Shown here: piece after piece, positions 1 through 8,118 of the stretch
Numbering within the stretch: position 1 is the stretch's first letter
Layout: each line of letters opens with the position of its first letter
DNA from: CAWCDJ01 sp963836015
Lineage (GTDB): Bacteria; Acidobacteriota; Terriglobia; Bryobacterales; Bryobacteraceae
Assembly (NCBI GenBank): GCA_963836015.1
Contig: CAWIIF010000015.1
Span: 1,178,001-1,242,000 of the forward strand
Length of the DNA stretch: 64,000 nt
Direction: 5' to 3'
Notes under the pieces: generated by a model
The model's database searches: none
Seen by the model: only the letters and a program-made list of their open reading frames with translations
Told to the model about the DNA's origin: nothing
Translations under genes and position numbers: made by a program

Positions 1-1101
1 CCCGCCGGAGGGACGCCGCCGGCCGGCTTCTTCTATAGCTATGCCGGATTTCCTCCCGGATTCAACAGCCCGGCGAACTTCATTCCGGTGAACGCCAATA
101 TCGCCTATATCCCCAAGGACACGCGCTGGCCTTACATCCAGACCTGGTTCCTGTCGGTCCAGCGCGAGATCATGAAGGACACGGTGGTGGAAGTGGCGTA
201 CACCGGGAACCACGGTTCGCGCCTGCCGATCATCGCCGACTACAATCAGGCGCTTCCCAACGCTCCCGGCCAGACCCTCGGAATCCAGGCCCGGCGTCCC
301 GACCCTTCATTCGGCGCCATCACCTGGGTCGATCCCGCCGGCATCCAGACCTACAACGGCCTGTCGGTCCGGTTCGAGCACCGCTTCTCGCACGGCCTCT
401 ACTTCCTGAATTCCTTCACATGGTCCAAGTCGCTGGGCGATACGGAGCAGGCGCTCGAATCCGGCTCCGGATATTACGTCGCAAATCCCCAGAACATCTA
501 TAACCTGCAAGCGGAGCGCGGTCCGTCCAGCCTGGACGTGAAGTTCATGAACACCACCAGCATGGTGTACCAGCTTCCGTTCGGAAAGAGCCGCAAATTC
601 GGATCGCACTGGAACCCGGTGGTCAACGGCGTTCTCGGCGATTGGGAGCTCAACGCCATCAACACCGCCAATACCGGCACGCCGCTCACGGTCTCCTATA
701 CGCCCGGAGCCGCCAACGATGTGACCGGCCGTATTCCCGACTACCGCGGCGAAGCCATCATGAGGCCCAACGTGGCCCCGAATTCCAGCGGCGTCCAGGA
801 CACGATCAACCACTACTACGGCAACTATACGTTCACCGTGCCCTCGGCCTCCGCGCCGTTCGGCAATGCGGGCCGGAATGCGTTCCGCGGTCCCGGGTTC
901 TGGCAATGGGACCTGGGGGTGAACAAGTTCTTCGCGATTCGCGAGAGGTTCCGCGTGCAGTTCCGGTCGGAGTTTTTCAACGTCCTGAACCACACCAACT
1001 TCGCGATTCCCGATTCGAACATCAACGACGCCGCGTTCGGCACCATCCGCAGCACGTTTCCCGCGAGGCAGATCCAGTTCGCTCTGAAGTTCCTGTACTG
1101 A
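1..1101 (+). CDS. TonB-dependent receptor, Oar-like, C-terminal part (cut by window edge)
   Basis: The reading frame is open to the first base of the window, so this is the 3' part (about 366 codons) of a longer gene; the first GTG inside it at base 88 is not a real start. The visible protein is a run of beta-barrel strands rich in aromatic and Asn/Ser residues, with the phrase NAFRGPGFWQWDLG and a closing outer-membrane-type strand ending in Phe-Leu-Tyr. These are typical of the large Oar-type TonB receptors that acidobacteria carry in many copies, and the intact receptor at 53.6-57.0 kb has a matching C-terminal phrase (RNSLRGPGYWQLSPG). The likely role is energised uptake of a glycan or other ligand across the outer membrane; the substrate cannot be told. 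It converges on the alpha-galactosidase gene with only 7 bases between the stops. Confidence 0.85.
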   Translation, partial: PAGGTPPAGFFYSYAGFPPGFNSPANFIPVNANIAYIPKDTRWPYIQTWFLSVQREIMKDTVVEVAYTGNHGSRLPIIADYNQALPNAPGQTLGIQARRPDPSFGAITWVDPAGIQTYNGLSVRFEHRFSHGLYFLNSFTWSKSLGDTEQALESGSGYYVANPQNIYNLQAERGPSSLDVKFMNTTSMVYQLPFGKSRKFGSHWNPVVNGVLGDWELNAINTANTGTPLTVSYTPGAANDVTGRIPDYRGEAIMRPNVAPNSSGVQDTINHYYGNYTFTVPSASAPFGNAGRNAFRGPGFWQWDLGVNKFFAIRERFRVQFRSEFFNVLNHTNFAIPDSNINDAAFGTIRSTFPARQIQFALKFLY

Positions 1102-1108
1102 TGAGCGG

Positions 1109-2413
1109 TTACTTCACGCGATACATGCCCGCGCCGTGAGGCGCCACCGGGAAGGAGCGGCCGCCGTCGAAGCTGCCGAGCGCCTTCTTCTCCCACAGAT
1201 CGCGCACTTCAGGCTTACCCGTCAGGCCGAGATCTTTCCAATCTACGCGGATCTCGGCCGGCTGTTCGCCGGTATTGAAAACGGCCAGGAATTTGCCGCC
1301 GCCCGGCGCGTCCGAAACCCAGGCCACCTGGTTCTCGCGCGTGAACAACTGGTGGGCATTGGCGCCGTGCTGGTCCGCCGCCAGGACCTCGTCGTTGTCC
1401 AGCAGCGAGAGCGTCCAGTCGTCGTTGCTCGGCAGGTCGCCGCCGAACATGAGGGGCGAGCGGGCGATCGACCACAGCGTGATCAGGGTCCTCTGCTCAT
1501 CCTTGGTGAAGCGGGTCTGGCGGTCGTCGCCGCGCTCGGCGCGTATGCCGATGCGGCCGAGCGGGAGCATGTCGGCGTCCGGCCAGGCGCCCGGTTTCAC
1601 GTGCGGGCTCCAGCGGTCGAGCAGCGCGAACGACCGACGCAGCGCCGGCCACTGGTCCCAGAAATCGCCGGAAATCCGCCACAGGTTGGCATTGGCCGCG
1701 TACCGGTCGGCCTTGGTGACATCGGCAGGACCGGGCGATAGGCTCAGGACGATCGGCCGCCCGCTCTTGACGATGGCGCGATGCAGGGCTTCGATTTCGT
1801 CGATGTGGAACGGAATCGCGATATCGTCCGCCTTGATGTAATCCACCCCCCAGCCGGCATACATCTTGACGATCGAATCGTAGTAGTCCTGTGCGCCCGG
1901 CTTAGTCATGTCCACGCCGAACATGTCGGAGTTCCAGCGGCAGGTGGACTGCTGGTTGGCGATGTCGGCGGCGTGGACTTTACTGCCGGCCACCGGCAGA
2001 TTCGCGGCCACCGCGCGGCGCGGGATTCCCCGCATGATGTGTATGCCGAACTTCAGCCCGAGCTTGTGAATCGAATCCGCCAGCGGCTGGAAGCCGGCGC
2101 CGTTTGCGGACGAAGGAAAGCGGTTGGCGGCGGGGATCAGCCGGCCGTACCCGTCCATGGCCAGTTCGGCGTTGGGGCGGTAGCCGTGCGCTTTGGCGCT
2201 GCCGTCGGACCACTGGATGTCGACCACGATGTATTGCCACCCGTGTATTTTGAGTTTCGAAGCCATGTAGCCGGCGTTGGCCTTCACTTCGGCTTCGGTG
2301 ACGGTGGTGCCGTAACAATCCCAACTGTTCCAGCCCATGGGAGGAGTGGGGGCGAGCGTGTCGGCCGCCGCGAGTGACATCGCCGCGACGAGGAGGCAGG
2401 TGACCAGTCTCAT
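1109..2413 (-). CDS. Alpha-galactosidase, glycoside hydrolase family 27, exported
   Basis: A 434-residue protein with an 18-residue signal peptide followed by the GH27 opening PPMGWNSWDCYG. The family's catalytic landmarks are present: the nucleophile Asp196 in YIKADD at the end of a barrel strand and the acid/base Asp250 in WRISGD. The catalytic TIM barrel covers roughly residues 20-330 and a C-terminal beta-sandwich follows (residues 340-430), the usual GH27 layout and length. It should remove terminal alpha-galactose from oligosaccharides or polysaccharides in the periplasm or outside the cell. The start was chosen because the signal peptide begins immediately at the ATG. It lies 16 bases downstream of an MBL-fold hydrolase gene on the same strand, so the two may be co-transcribed. 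Confidence 0.9.
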   Translation of the reverse strand: MRLVTCLLVAAMSLAAADTLAPTPPMGWNSWDCYGTTVTEAEVKANAGYMASKLKIHGWQYIVVDIQWSDGSAKAHGYRPNAELAMDGYGRLIPAANRFPSSANGAGFQPLADSIHKLGLKFGIHIMRGIPRRAVAANLPVAGSKVHAADIANQQSTCRWNSDMFGVDMTKPGAQDYYDSIVKMYAGWGVDYIKADDIAIPFHIDEIEALHRAIVKSGRPIVLSLSPGPADVTKADRYAANANLWRISGDFWDQWPALRRSFALLDRWSPHVKPGAWPDADMLPLGRIGIRAERGDDRQTRFTKDEQRTLITLWSIARSPLMFGGDLPSNDDWTLSLLDNDEVLAADQHGANAHQLFTRENQVAWVSDAPGGGKFLAVFNTGEQPAEIRVDWKDLGLTGKPEVRDLWEKKALGSFDGGRSFPVAPHGAGMYRVK

Positions 2414-2429
2414 TGAAATCGGTTACATT

Positions 2430-3287
2430 CTACCACCCGGGTCTCCATTCCCAGCCGCCTGAAGGCCGCGCCGCGACCCGGCCCACGCTGGGGAATGGGA
2501 AGTGGAAAGCCATCATATGCGTCCGCTCGGCGACCGCCCGCTCCATCAGGGCGCGGCGGGTGGCTTCGGCGGCGGCAGGTGACAAATCGAACCCATTTTC
2601 CCATTGGGGCTCTTGGAGGTGCAGCGGATGGGCCGCGGCGTCGGAGACGTTCAGCAGCCGTTCCCCATCCGACTCGATCAGGATTGCCAGGTGTCCCGGA
2701 GTATGGCCGGGAGCGGGAATCGCCCGCACACCTGGCACGATCTCCGTTTCCCGGTCGATGGGTTCCAGGTGAAAGCGAACAGCGTTGAGGCACCGCCGCG
2801 CGGTATCCCGGATGCCGGCCTTGAAGGACTCGGGCAGCCGGAGCGAGGAAACGTCCGCCCGGCCGGTCATCCAGAAATCCCACTCCGGCTCCCACAGCAC
2901 GTGTCGCGCGTTGGGAAACGAAGGGCGCCCCCGCGCATCCACCGCGCCGCCGATGTGATCGGGGTGCGCGTGCGACAGAATCACGGTGTCGATATCTTTG
3001 GGCCGGATACCTTCCATTTCAAGGCGCGCCCGGATCGCACCGGCGGTTTGTGAGGATTCGCCGGCTCCCGTATCCACGAGCACCACGTGGCGGCCGGTCT
3101 CGATCAGCAGGCAGGTGTAGGGACTGAGAACCGATTCGCCCGGGAGTCCGCGCGCTTCGAGCGCCTGGCCGATTGTGTGGGGGTCTGCGTTTGGAAAGAA
3201 CCAGGGTGTGGGGTAGGAGAAGTAGCCATCGCTCAGCACTGTGCAGCAGATGGCCCCGACCGGAAATCGGTGGGAGCCTGCAGGCAT
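2430..3287 (-). CDS. MBL-fold metallo-hydrolase
   Basis: A 285-residue protein with the metallo-beta-lactamase signature HAHPDH (His106, His108, Asp110, His111), which binds a di-metal centre. Further expected metal ligands are visible at PGHTPGH and in the VSDAA segment. No signal peptide is evident, so it is probably cytoplasmic. The spacing of motifs resembles the quorum-quenching lactonase/glyoxalase-II-like branch rather than antibiotic-hydrolysing enzymes, but the substrate cannot be assigned from sequence alone. It sits directly upstream of the alpha-galactosidase and could share its transcript. Confidence 0.85.
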   Translation of the reverse strand: MPAGSHRFPVGAICCTVLSDGYFSYPTPWFFPNADPHTIGQALEARGLPGESVLSPYTCLLIETGRHVVLVDTGAGESSQTAGAIRARLEMEGIRPKDIDTVILSHAHPDHIGGAVDARGRPSFPNARHVLWEPEWDFWMTGRADVSSLRLPESFKAGIRDTARRCLNAVRFHLEPIDRETEIVPGVRAIPAPGHTPGHLAILIESDGERLLNVSDAAAHPLHLQEPQWENGFDLSPAAAEATRRALMERAVAERTHMMAFHFPFPSVGRVAARPSGGWEWRPGW

Positions 3288-3467
3288 AATTTCGGATTAC
3301 CGGAGGCAGATTACCGGATGGCAGGCCAAATGTCAAAGAATTAGTGAGAGGGACTCCGGAAAGGAAGGGATCGCTCCAGTGGAGCGGGCGAGGCGTTAGG
3401 GGAGGTTGGAGGTCTGCTAGGTGAAGGTTACAGGCCCGAACTCCCTCTCAGCTACACCATATCCCGG

Positions 3468-3497
3468 GGAGTCATCAGACTCCGTTTTTCATTTTTT
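3468..3497 (+). terminator. Intrinsic terminator-like hairpin, orphan orientation
   Basis: A perfect 6-bp stem GGAGTC/GACTCC with an ATCA loop is followed by GTTTTTCATTTTTT. The T-rich tract lies on the plus-strand side, so it would stop plus-strand transcription, yet both flanking genes are on the minus strand. The surrounding 272-base gap (3288-3559) holds no gene I can support. See the finding on a possible small RNA. Confidence 0.5.
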
Positions 3498-3559
3498 CAA
3501 GTGCAAGATAATAAGGGACAAATAATTCCCGAAATTCGGTTACCGCGGGCTCAGGCGGC

Positions 3560-5950
3560 TCAATAAGCGACGGAAGTCTGGCGGCCATCCTTTTCGCTGC
3601 GCAGCCAGACGTATACCGGGGCATGCGGAGCGGGTGCCGGCCACGGAAGCGCGACCCGTAGAGTCTGCTCGGAGGGATCTCCGGGGACCGGCGTGGGAAT
3701 CGAGTCCACGGGCACGCCGCTGTGCGCATCCCAGCCGACTTTCTCCACGATGTCCAGGTTGCGGCCTTTCAGCACGCCGGCATACTCGGAGTCGCCCACT
3801 TTTTCATTGGTCAGCGTGAATTCATCGAGGTGCGGCAGACGCACTACCCGGCCCAGGGGATGCGGGTCGGATTGGCCCAGACTCGACGCAGTCACCGACG
3901 CCGTCAATTCGCACCCGGGATAACCGACGCTTCCGGGATCCACCGAGAGAAAGATCATCCCCGAGCCGGCTCCGCCCGGAGAGACCTTCAGGGGCGCCCG
4001 TGTTTCGCCGGAGGCGCAGCCGAGCTCCACGGCCGGCGCACCGCTGCCGGGGCGCAGATTTTCGACCCGCAGGGACAGCCCGACAGTCGCGCCGGCGGGC
4101 AGCTCGTGGTCGTGAAGCTGGATGCCCAGGTCGGCGGGCACGGAAGCTCGCACAGCCTCGATTTTAGGACGCGGCGCGATGATCTCCAGGGCGTCGGGAA
4201 CCTCGATCGGCGCGTCGTGCCCTGCCACGCGCAACTCGAGCGCATAACGCCGGCCCTCGGCCGCGCCGGAGTTGAGGCGGATCTCGCCGGACCAGCTTTG
4301 GGCGGAGGGCTTGCCGGTCACGGAACCCGCGGGGGTGGCGATCGACTGGATGCGGTCCAGGCCCGAGCCTTCAAGACCGAGCGGGCGGCTGGGCTCGCCG
4401 ATATTGATGCGAAGCGGCAGGTTGGTCAGCTTGGGATTCGGCGGAAGCACGGTGAACGGTATCTCGTGGGTCACACCGTCCGATTGCGTCAGGAGCAGGC
4501 GGTAGGGTCCGGCCGCCGCCGTGTCCACGTCGATCCGGATGGTCTGCTGGTCACCGGAGCGTTTGCCGCGGGGCAAGGAGAAGTGAACCTCGGGCGGATT
4601 GGGCGTGCGGGCTTCCCCCTTCTCGATTGCTGCTTTTTCGACGAATTCGAAATCGGTGCCCGCCAGGCCGAGGGCTACCTTGCCGCTGCCTTCCACCAGG
4701 CGATCGCGCGCACCTTTTTCGAAGCTTACGTGGCTAAAGTCACCGAAGCGGTGGAGATGCACGGTGCCCGCCACCTGGAGCGGCTCCCAATCCCACATCG
4801 CGGTTAACTGGTAGTCGCCGGGGGCCAGTTTGGTTTTCGAAAGGTCGATCTCGATAGAGTTCGGGGCCGCGGCGGTGGCAACCGGCACCGGCGTACCGGG
4901 CCCTCCGGACGAGGGAACGAGCCGCCAATCGCGGGCCAGTTCCAACTGCTTGACGTTGGCCGGCTCCTTCAACTGGAGTCTCAACGGCGATTTCGAGCCC
5001 AGCGGCAGGTGCGCCTCGCCTTCGATGGCGACGGAGGGCAGCCCCTCGTTAGGTACCCGGTAAGCCCAGAGGTAGGCCTGCCGCACGCGCGTTTTGGATG
5101 CCGAAGTCTTGGTGCAGAGCGCCATTTCCCCGGCGCCGGCGGCGGATTGCGCGAACGCCGAGCGGAATTCCGCTCCCGGAAAGAAAACGGACCTGAGGTT
5201 CTGGAAGAGGGCCGCCCCGCCGGCCGCCAGCCCCACGCTATTTCCGAAGAACAGACCCGCCACCGACGCAGCCAGGCCGGCCGATTGCTGCATCTGCGCG
5301 GATCTGGGCGCCAGCGGATCGTAACTGTTGGCGGAAGGCAGCACGGAATTCAGGAGGACGACGGCCTGCTGATTGGTGGAGGCCTTGGTGTCCAGCTTGC
5401 TGAGATCCACTCCGTAGCGGGACGAGAAGCCCTTCAGCGCGGCACTCACGCCGCCGCCCGAATCTTCCGAATCGGCCAGTTGCTGCACCAGGGCTTCCAC
5501 CTCGGAGGTCTGCTGGGCGTAATTGGCGAGCTGCACAAGCAGGTCGTGGTTGTGCGTCACCAGTTCCTTGACCTTGCCCTCGCTCAAACCGTGCGGTCCG
5601 TAAATCAAAGCCACCACGGAGGGACTTTTGGGCACGGTCCACTCGGCCTGCTTGTCCGCCTCCTTAGGAGGCAGCACGCTGAGCTCGCCGTCGCCCTCGG
5701 GCAGCACCACGGCCGAAACCTCGGCGTCGCCCGGAGACTGTGAAAACAGGCGCACGGGCTCCCAGATCAGGTGAGCGCCGACCGGCACTTTGGCTACCGA
5801 CTTGACCGGCAGCGGCATGCCCTTGTCGGAAGGACGAACCCAAAGGCGAAAGGTGCCCAGCGAAGCACTGCCGGCGCATCCACGGGGAACTCCCGCGAGA
5901 AGGGGCGAGGCACACAGACCCAAGACCAGCCAAATCCGAATCACTTTCAT
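3560..5950 (-). CDS. Large exported protein of unknown function with Ig-like segments
   Basis: I do not recognise this 796-residue protein. The chosen ATG is the one that starts directly with a signal peptide (MKVIRIWLVLGLCASPLLAG); the frame is open for a further 49 codons upstream but that part looks non-coding. The N-terminal 120 residues are followed by an Ala/Gln-rich helical stretch (roughly 130-290) including the hydrophobic, small-residue segment AASVAGLFFGNSVGLAAGG, then by a long beta-rich half (300-796) that reads as several Ig-like or IPT-like beta-sandwich units with phrases such as GDYQLTAMWDWEP and GPYRLLLTQSDG. Such proteins are usually surface or periplasmic. It stands alone, with the divergent small exported gene at 6116. 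Confidence 0.6.
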   Translation of the reverse strand: MKVIRIWLVLGLCASPLLAGVPRGCAGSASLGTFRLWVRPSDKGMPLPVKSVAKVPVGAHLIWEPVRLFSQSPGDAEVSAVVLPEGDGELSVLPPKEADKQAEWTVPKSPSVVALIYGPHGLSEGKVKELVTHNHDLLVQLANYAQQTSEVEALVQQLADSEDSGGGVSAALKGFSSRYGVDLSKLDTKASTNQQAVVLLNSVLPSANSYDPLAPRSAQMQQSAGLAASVAGLFFGNSVGLAAGGAALFQNLRSVFFPGAEFRSAFAQSAAGAGEMALCTKTSASKTRVRQAYLWAYRVPNEGLPSVAIEGEAHLPLGSKSPLRLQLKEPANVKQLELARDWRLVPSSGGPGTPVPVATAAAPNSIEIDLSKTKLAPGDYQLTAMWDWEPLQVAGTVHLHRFGDFSHVSFEKGARDRLVEGSGKVALGLAGTDFEFVEKAAIEKGEARTPNPPEVHFSLPRGKRSGDQQTIRIDVDTAAAGPYRLLLTQSDGVTHEIPFTVLPPNPKLTNLPLRINIGEPSRPLGLEGSGLDRIQSIATPAGSVTGKPSAQSWSGEIRLNSGAAEGRRYALELRVAGHDAPIEVPDALEIIAPRPKIEAVRASVPADLGIQLHDHELPAGATVGLSLRVENLRPGSGAPAVELGCASGETRAPLKVSPGGAGSGMIFLSVDPGSVGYPGCELTASVTASSLGQSDPHPLGRVVRLPHLDEFTLTNEKVGDSEYAGVLKGRNLDIVEKVGWDAHSGVPVDSIPTPVPGDPSEQTLRVALPWPAPAPHAPVYVWLRSEKDGRQTSVAY

Positions 5951-6115
5951 GAGATGCCTGAGAGGCCCGGAAAGTCGAGGGCCGGAACGTGCAGCGCGAT
6001 CCGTTCCATACAATTGATACCGTACCGAAATGCCTCTTTCCCATCCTGTCCGCATAGGATGGGAGGCGAAACGAACCCAATTCCCTCGACATCCCAAGGG
6101 GTGGAGGAGAAAACG

Positions 6116-6466
6116 ATGCGCAAACGAATGGCACTACAGGCCCTCGGAGCGGCGGCATGCACGATCGCGCTGGCACTGCCGCTCAGCGCGGCCAACCACG
6201 CGAAGACAGAGCGAAGAATGGCCTGGGCGCCCGAAACGCTCAGCGGCAAGATCATGCTGGTCGAGCCGGAGCAGCACCTTGTGGTCGTGACGGGTCCGGA
6301 CGGAATCCCGTTCGATATCCGGGTCACGCCTTCCACGGCCATCCGGTCGAACGGGCAGCGGCAGACGCTCCAGGCCCTTCAGTCCGATGTCAACGGTGGC
6401 GTTTCGGTGCGCTTTACACCGGAAGGAAGAGGCGACATCGCCCAGTCCATTCATGTCAAGGGTTGA
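6116..6466 (+). CDS. Small exported protein (116 aa), unknown function
   Basis: The ATG is preceded by a strong ribosome-binding site (GGAGGAG, 7 bases upstream) and begins a clear signal peptide ending at LPLSAA. The mature part is about 90 residues and beta-rich: SGKIMLVEPEQHLVVVTGPDGIPFDIRVTPSTAI, split here only for description, resembles the small OB- or SH3-like periplasmic domains seen in acidobacteria, in which a 'conversion' segment is followed by a statement of allowed values. No catalytic residues are apparent. Its 3' end overlaps the 3' end of the convergent gene by 11 bases. Confidence 0.65.
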   Translation: MRKRMALQALGAAACTIALALPLSAANHAKTERRMAWAPETLSGKIMLVEPEQHLVVVTGPDGIPFDIRVTPSTAIRSNGQRQTLQALQSDVNGGVSVRFTPEGRGDIAQSIHVKG

Positions 6467-7274
6467 GGCGGGCGCTTAGGGCGTCCTTCGGCTGATAGTC
6501 GCTGTAGGTCTCGTCGTCCACGGTGTTCTTCTGCCACCACAGGATGGACGCGTTGACGCTCATCCGAAAGTGGACCGGCAGCCAGATTTCGGGAGTGACG
6601 GGGGCCTGCTCCAGCTCGAAGCGGGTCCCTGGCTGCACCTTGGCGATGAAGAACCCGAAAGTCACTGGCTGGAACACCTCGGCCTCGACCTTTACCCACT
6701 GATCGGTCCGCCGGTCGATCCAAAGGCGCCCGCGCATGCCGGTCAGGACCCGTGTTTCCATGCTCTTAGGGTGGTAACCGGGTTTCGGTGAAGCATCCAG
6801 CACGTAGACGTCGCGTCCGTTGAGCTTTTCCTGGCCGACAAGCCGGAACTCGAACGCATCGGCCATCTCGCGCATGAGCGCATTGTCCTGGCGGCGCTCT
6901 TTCAGGTACTGCTCGATGCGGCGGCTGCGCTCGGAGGAAGACTCGTGCCGCCGCTTTTCCACCTCATGCCGCAGTTTGCGCTGCTCCGAGGCGCGCTGCC
7001 CGGGCGTCAAAGGCTCGCCATCGAGGCCGGTCAGCTCATAATAAGGCGATCCGTCGATCATCCAGACACGCTGGGTTTTCAGTGTCTTATGACGGCCATC
7101 GGTTTCCACGTCGCGCTCGCGGAAGACATACTCGGGAGCCTGCTGCCAGTCGCGGTCCATGGCCGTGACCGAGCTCCGCACTAACTGTTGGACGAAATTG
7201 GACTCGCCGGGCGCCGGACCGGCCGCCGCCAGCCAACCGGCAAGAAAGAGGACAGCGATAGCCCACCGTTGCAT
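6456..7274 (-). CDS. Exported protein of unknown function, third gene after otsA-otsB
   Basis: A 272-residue protein with a signal peptide (residues 1-18). A highly charged helical segment (about 95-125, Arg/Glu-rich, SSERSRRIEQYLKERR) separates an N-terminal region from a C-terminal beta-rich half containing LNGRDVYVLDASPKPGY and GRLWIDRRTDQWVKVEAE. The C-terminal half resembles the one-layer beta-sheet fold of LolA/LolB-type outer-membrane lipoprotein-sorting proteins, where a conversion such as 'GRLWID...VKVE' is typical, but this is inference. The start lies one base after the otsB stop, so it is almost certainly translated from the otsA-otsB transcript. Confidence 0.7.
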   Translation of the reverse strand: MQRWAIAVLFLAGWLAAAGPAPGESNFVQQLVRSSVTAMDRDWQQAPEYVFRERDVETDGRHKTLKTQRVWMIDGSPYYELTGLDGEPLTPGQRASEQRKLRHEVEKRRHESSSERSRRIEQYLKERRQDNALMREMADAFEFRLVGQEKLNGRDVYVLDASPKPGYHPKSMETRVLTGMRGRLWIDRRTDQWVKVEAEVFQPVTFGFFIAKVQPGTRFELEQAPVTPEIWLPVHFRMSVNASILWWQKNTVDDETYSDYQPKDALSARLNP

Positions 7275-7275
7275 C

Positions 7276-8118
7276 CTACTTCGATGGTCCGCAGCCGCGG
7301 GGTGAAATGTCTATCCCCTCGGCACATGAGGAGGACAGATCACGAAGCAATCCGGTGATGTGGACCGGGCCCGCCACGGCGTAGCGCGCGGCAGACCGGC
7401 CCGGCCCCACGCGGACGGTCCACGAATCCGGCGGAAGGGCGGCAAAGAGATCCTCGTCCGTTCGATCGTCGCCGGCGGCGAACTGGAACTCGGCCGGGCC
7501 GCGCTCAAGGGACATCAGCTCCGCGACAGTACCCTTGTGGATGGAGTCCGGCTTGATTTCAACGATCTTGCGGCCGGACATGGCCCGGACGCCCGAGTCC
7601 GCGAGCGCCTCCCCGATGCATACCTCGAGTTCCGTAGCGCGCGGTTCGGCGGTATGCGGGTCGGAATTCCGGAAATGCCAGACGAGCGCATACTCCTTCT
7701 CTTCGATGAAGCTCCCCGGGGTGCGATCGACGAAGTCGCGGAGCAAAGGGCGAACCCGGTCTTTCCACTCGAGGCTGCACAACGAGGGAGTGCGCCAATC
7801 CGCTCCTGGCGGGCGCAGGAACGCGCCGTGCTCGGCTGCCAGGCACAAGCCGGGAATACCGCCCAGCCAACGGTCGAGGTCGGGGCGGGCGCGTCCGGAG
7901 ATCACGAGCACGTCGTTTTGAGGCTCGGCCGCCAGACGCGCCAGGACCTCACACAGGGCGGCAGACGGAGCGGCATCCTCGGGGCGCCGGAAGAAGCCGA
8001 TCAGTGTGCCATCGTAATCCAGGAATAGCCGGCGGCGCCGCGCATGCCGGAAGGCTTCCAACACCGCGGCTCGATCGAGTTGCGGCGGAACCGCCTGATG
8101 ACCCGGCGCCGCCTTCAC
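7276..8118 (-). CDS. otsB: Trehalose-6-phosphate phosphatase
   Basis: A 280-residue HAD-superfamily phosphatase. Motif I is LFLDYDGTLIGF with the nucleophile Asp34 and the general acid/base Asp36; motif II follows as VISGR, and the late acidic motif is AAGDDRTDEDLF. The EIKP segment and overall length match the OtsB family. It dephosphorylates trehalose-6-phosphate to trehalose in the cytoplasm. The start codon overlaps the otsA stop by four bases (ATGA), so translation is coupled and the two enzymes act in sequence. Confidence 0.93.
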   Translation of the reverse strand: MKAAPGHQAVPPQLDRAAVLEAFRHARRRRLFLDYDGTLIGFFRRPEDAAPSAALCEVLARLAAEPQNDVLVISGRARPDLDRWLGGIPGLCLAAEHGAFLRPPGADWRTPSLCSLEWKDRVRPLLRDFVDRTPGSFIEEKEYALVWHFRNSDPHTAEPRATELEVCIGEALADSGVRAMSGRKIVEIKPDSIHKGTVAELMSLERGPAEFQFAAGDDRTDEDLFAALPPDSWTVRVGPGRSAARYAVAGPVHITGLLRDLSSSCAEGIDISPRGCGPSK

